From Anaerolinea sp. (lineage in GTDB: Bacteria > Chloroflexota > Anaerolineae > Anaerolineales > Anaerolineaceae), in the NCBI GenBank assembly GCA_020216845.1, contig JAIWNK010000060.1, positions 1 through 16,049 on the forward strand: a DNA stretch of 16,049 nt, in the 5' to 3' direction. The notes beneath the pieces are model-generated. The model worked only from the letters and a program-made list of their open reading frames with translations. It was not told the DNA's origin and made no database searches. The first letter of the stretch is position 1; each line of letters opens with the position of its first letter. A program made the translations under genes and the position numbers. Shown here piece after piece: positions 15,135 to 16,049 of the stretch.

Positions 15135-16049
15135 CTAGCGGATGATCATCGGTAGATAGAGATACTCACCCACATCGGTAATCGTAATCGTGACTGTCAC
15201 CGGTGCGGTGAAAACTGCGCCATCGTAAACGGAATAGGTGAAGGTCACCTGTCCAAAGAAATTGGGCGGCGGGGTATAGTCAAACGAGCCGTCTTCGTTG
15301 AAAGTCAGGCTACCAACCAGGGGGGCGCTTTGCAACACAGCCGTCAAGATATCACCATCCACATCGGCATCATTGGCCAACACGCCCGGCGCTGAAACGG
15401 TCAGCATTGTATCCTCATCCATGACATAGGCATCTGCCTCGGCGGTCGGCGCATCATTGACCGCCGTGACGATGAGCGTCACCGTCGCCACGTTGCTATC
15501 TGCCGCACCGTCGTTGACGAAGAAGGTGAAGCTATCCGCGCCGTTGTAATCGGGCGCCGGGGTATAGGTCAGGTTGGGCGCCGTGCCGCTCAACGTACCG
15601 TGCATCGGGCTGCCAACGCTCCAGGTCAACGGATCACCTTCGACATCCGCCGCAGTCAGCGTAATCGGCAGCGGCACATCTTCCGCCGTCGTCAGCACCT
15701 GACCCGTCGCGGTCGGCGCATCATTGACCGCCGTGACGGTGAGCGTCACCGTCGCCACGTTGCTATCTGCCACACCGTCGTTGACGAAGAAAGTGAAGCT
15801 ATCCGCGCCGTTGTAATCGGGCGCCGGGGTATAGGTCAGGTTGGGCGCCGTGCCGCTCAACGTACCGTGTGCCGGGCTGCCAACGCTCCAGGTCAGCGGG
15901 TCGCCATCCACATCCGCCGCAATCAACGTCAACGGCAGCGGCACATCTTCCGCCGTCGTCAGCGCCTGCCCCGTTGCGGTCGGCGCATCATTGACCGCCG
16001 TGACGGTGAGCGTCACCGTCGCCACGTTGCTATCTGCCACACCGTCGTT
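15135..16049 (-). CDS. C-terminal part of a large cadherin-like repeat surface protein
   Basis: The frame is open to the window edge, so the N-terminus is missing; the visible 304 residues end at TAG (15135-15137). They consist of tandem bacterial cadherin-like/Big_9-type beta domains joined by VNDAPTA. Each copy has AEDVPL, AADVDGDPLTW or AADVEGDPLTW, YTPAPDYNGADSF and DSNVATVTLTV. DxDGD-type residues and the DAPTA junction resemble calcium-binding sites between such domains. The last domain differs (AEADAYVMDEDTML...GVLANDADVDGD...YTPPPNFFGQVTFTYSV), as in VCBS-type repeats, and the protein ends GEYLYLPMIIR. I infer a secreted or cell-surface adhesin-like protein. An internal GTG at 16040 is simply a Val codon, not a start. 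Confidence 0.85.
   Translation of the reverse strand, partial: NDGVADSNVATVTLTVTAVNDAPTATGQALTTAEDVPLPLTLIAADVDGDPLTWSVGSPAHGTLSGTAPNLTYTPAPDYNGADSFTFFVNDGVADSNVATVTLTVTAVNDAPTATGQVLTTAEDVPLPITLTAADVEGDPLTWSVGSPMHGTLSGTAPNLTYTPAPDYNGADSFTFFVNDGAADSNVATVTLIVTAVNDAPTAEADAYVMDEDTMLTVSAPGVLANDADVDGDILTAVLQSAPLVGSLTFNEDGSFDYTPPPNFFGQVTFTYSVYDGAVFTAPVTVTITITDVGEYLYLPMIIR
15451..16049 (-). repeat. Tandem 267-base coding repeats (89 residues each)
   Basis: Units begin at 15451, 15718 and 15985, an exact 267-base period. Comparing the first two full units by eye gives about 18 differences, or roughly 93% identity. The visible 65 bases of the third unit match the second exactly. The repeats encode the cadherin-like domains and continue beyond the window. 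Confidence 0.9.

Noticed and set aside
15451..16049. CRISPR-like or intergenic tandem repeat
   Set aside because: The period is 267 bases with no unique spacers, and the frame stays open through all units, encoding beta-domain repeats.
1..16049. tRNA, rRNA, riboswitch, insertion sequence or prophage genes
   Set aside because: The few intergenic stretches (the longest 255 bases at 10514-10768) show no cloverleaf, riboswitch core or terminal inverted repeats that I can recognise, and no transposase or integrase motif was seen. A covariance-model search would be needed to exclude a small RNA.

Overview
The window looks like a chromosomal segment of a Chloroflexota bacterium, probably of the Anaerolineae type. 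This is an inference from four things: high GC, Pro/Thr-rich secreted proteins, a Yip1 / LolD-MacB / CARDB-protein cluster, and secreted proteins ending in a short Leu-Tyr-Leu-Pro...Arg tail. No rRNA, tRNA, CRISPR array, insertion sequence or phage gene was seen. Gene order is compact and no gap without a gene exceeds 300 bases.

Left part (1-4242). The Pro/Thr-rich tail of a truncated plus-strand protein converges on a five-gene minus-strand operon. Its order of transcription is an LpxL/HtrB-family acyltransferase, a CDP-alcohol phosphatidyltransferase, a degenerate Lgt-like membrane protein, a nitrilase-superfamily amidase, and NAD synthetase NadE. Genes are separated by 9-18 bases or overlap. 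The first three suggest membrane (glyco)lipid assembly. The last two together resemble a glutamine-dependent NAD synthetase split into glutaminase and synthetase subunits whose genes overlap by 8 bases.

Middle (4279-8715). A divergent AT-rich promoter region leads to a large secreted subtilisin-family (S8) protease, then a hairpin, then a small lipoprotein with a PrcB-like C-terminal domain. These are the same two families that form the dentilisin protease complex of Treponema. The protease has Glu at the position expected for the catalytic Asp. A classical short-chain dehydrogenase with its own possible promoter follows and ends at a bidirectional terminator.

Right part (8732-16049). A minus-strand oligoendopeptidase F gene has a near-consensus promoter and is divergent from a four-gene plus-strand operon: a Yip1-family membrane protein, a LolD/MacB-type ABC ATPase, a secreted CARDB-like protein, and a MacB/FtsX-type permease. 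The secreted protein sits where a MacA-type adaptor might be expected. A strong terminator separates this operon from a convergent, truncated surface protein built of cadherin-like repeats. Those repeats have an exact 267-base (89-residue) period and are nearly identical at DNA level.

The observations most worth a second look are the S8/PrcB-like pair with its Asp-to-Glu change, the shared C-terminal tail of two unrelated secreted proteins, the split NAD synthetase, the Lgt-like protein lacking the Lgt active-site residues, and the ABC operon with a CARDB protein in place of an adaptor.
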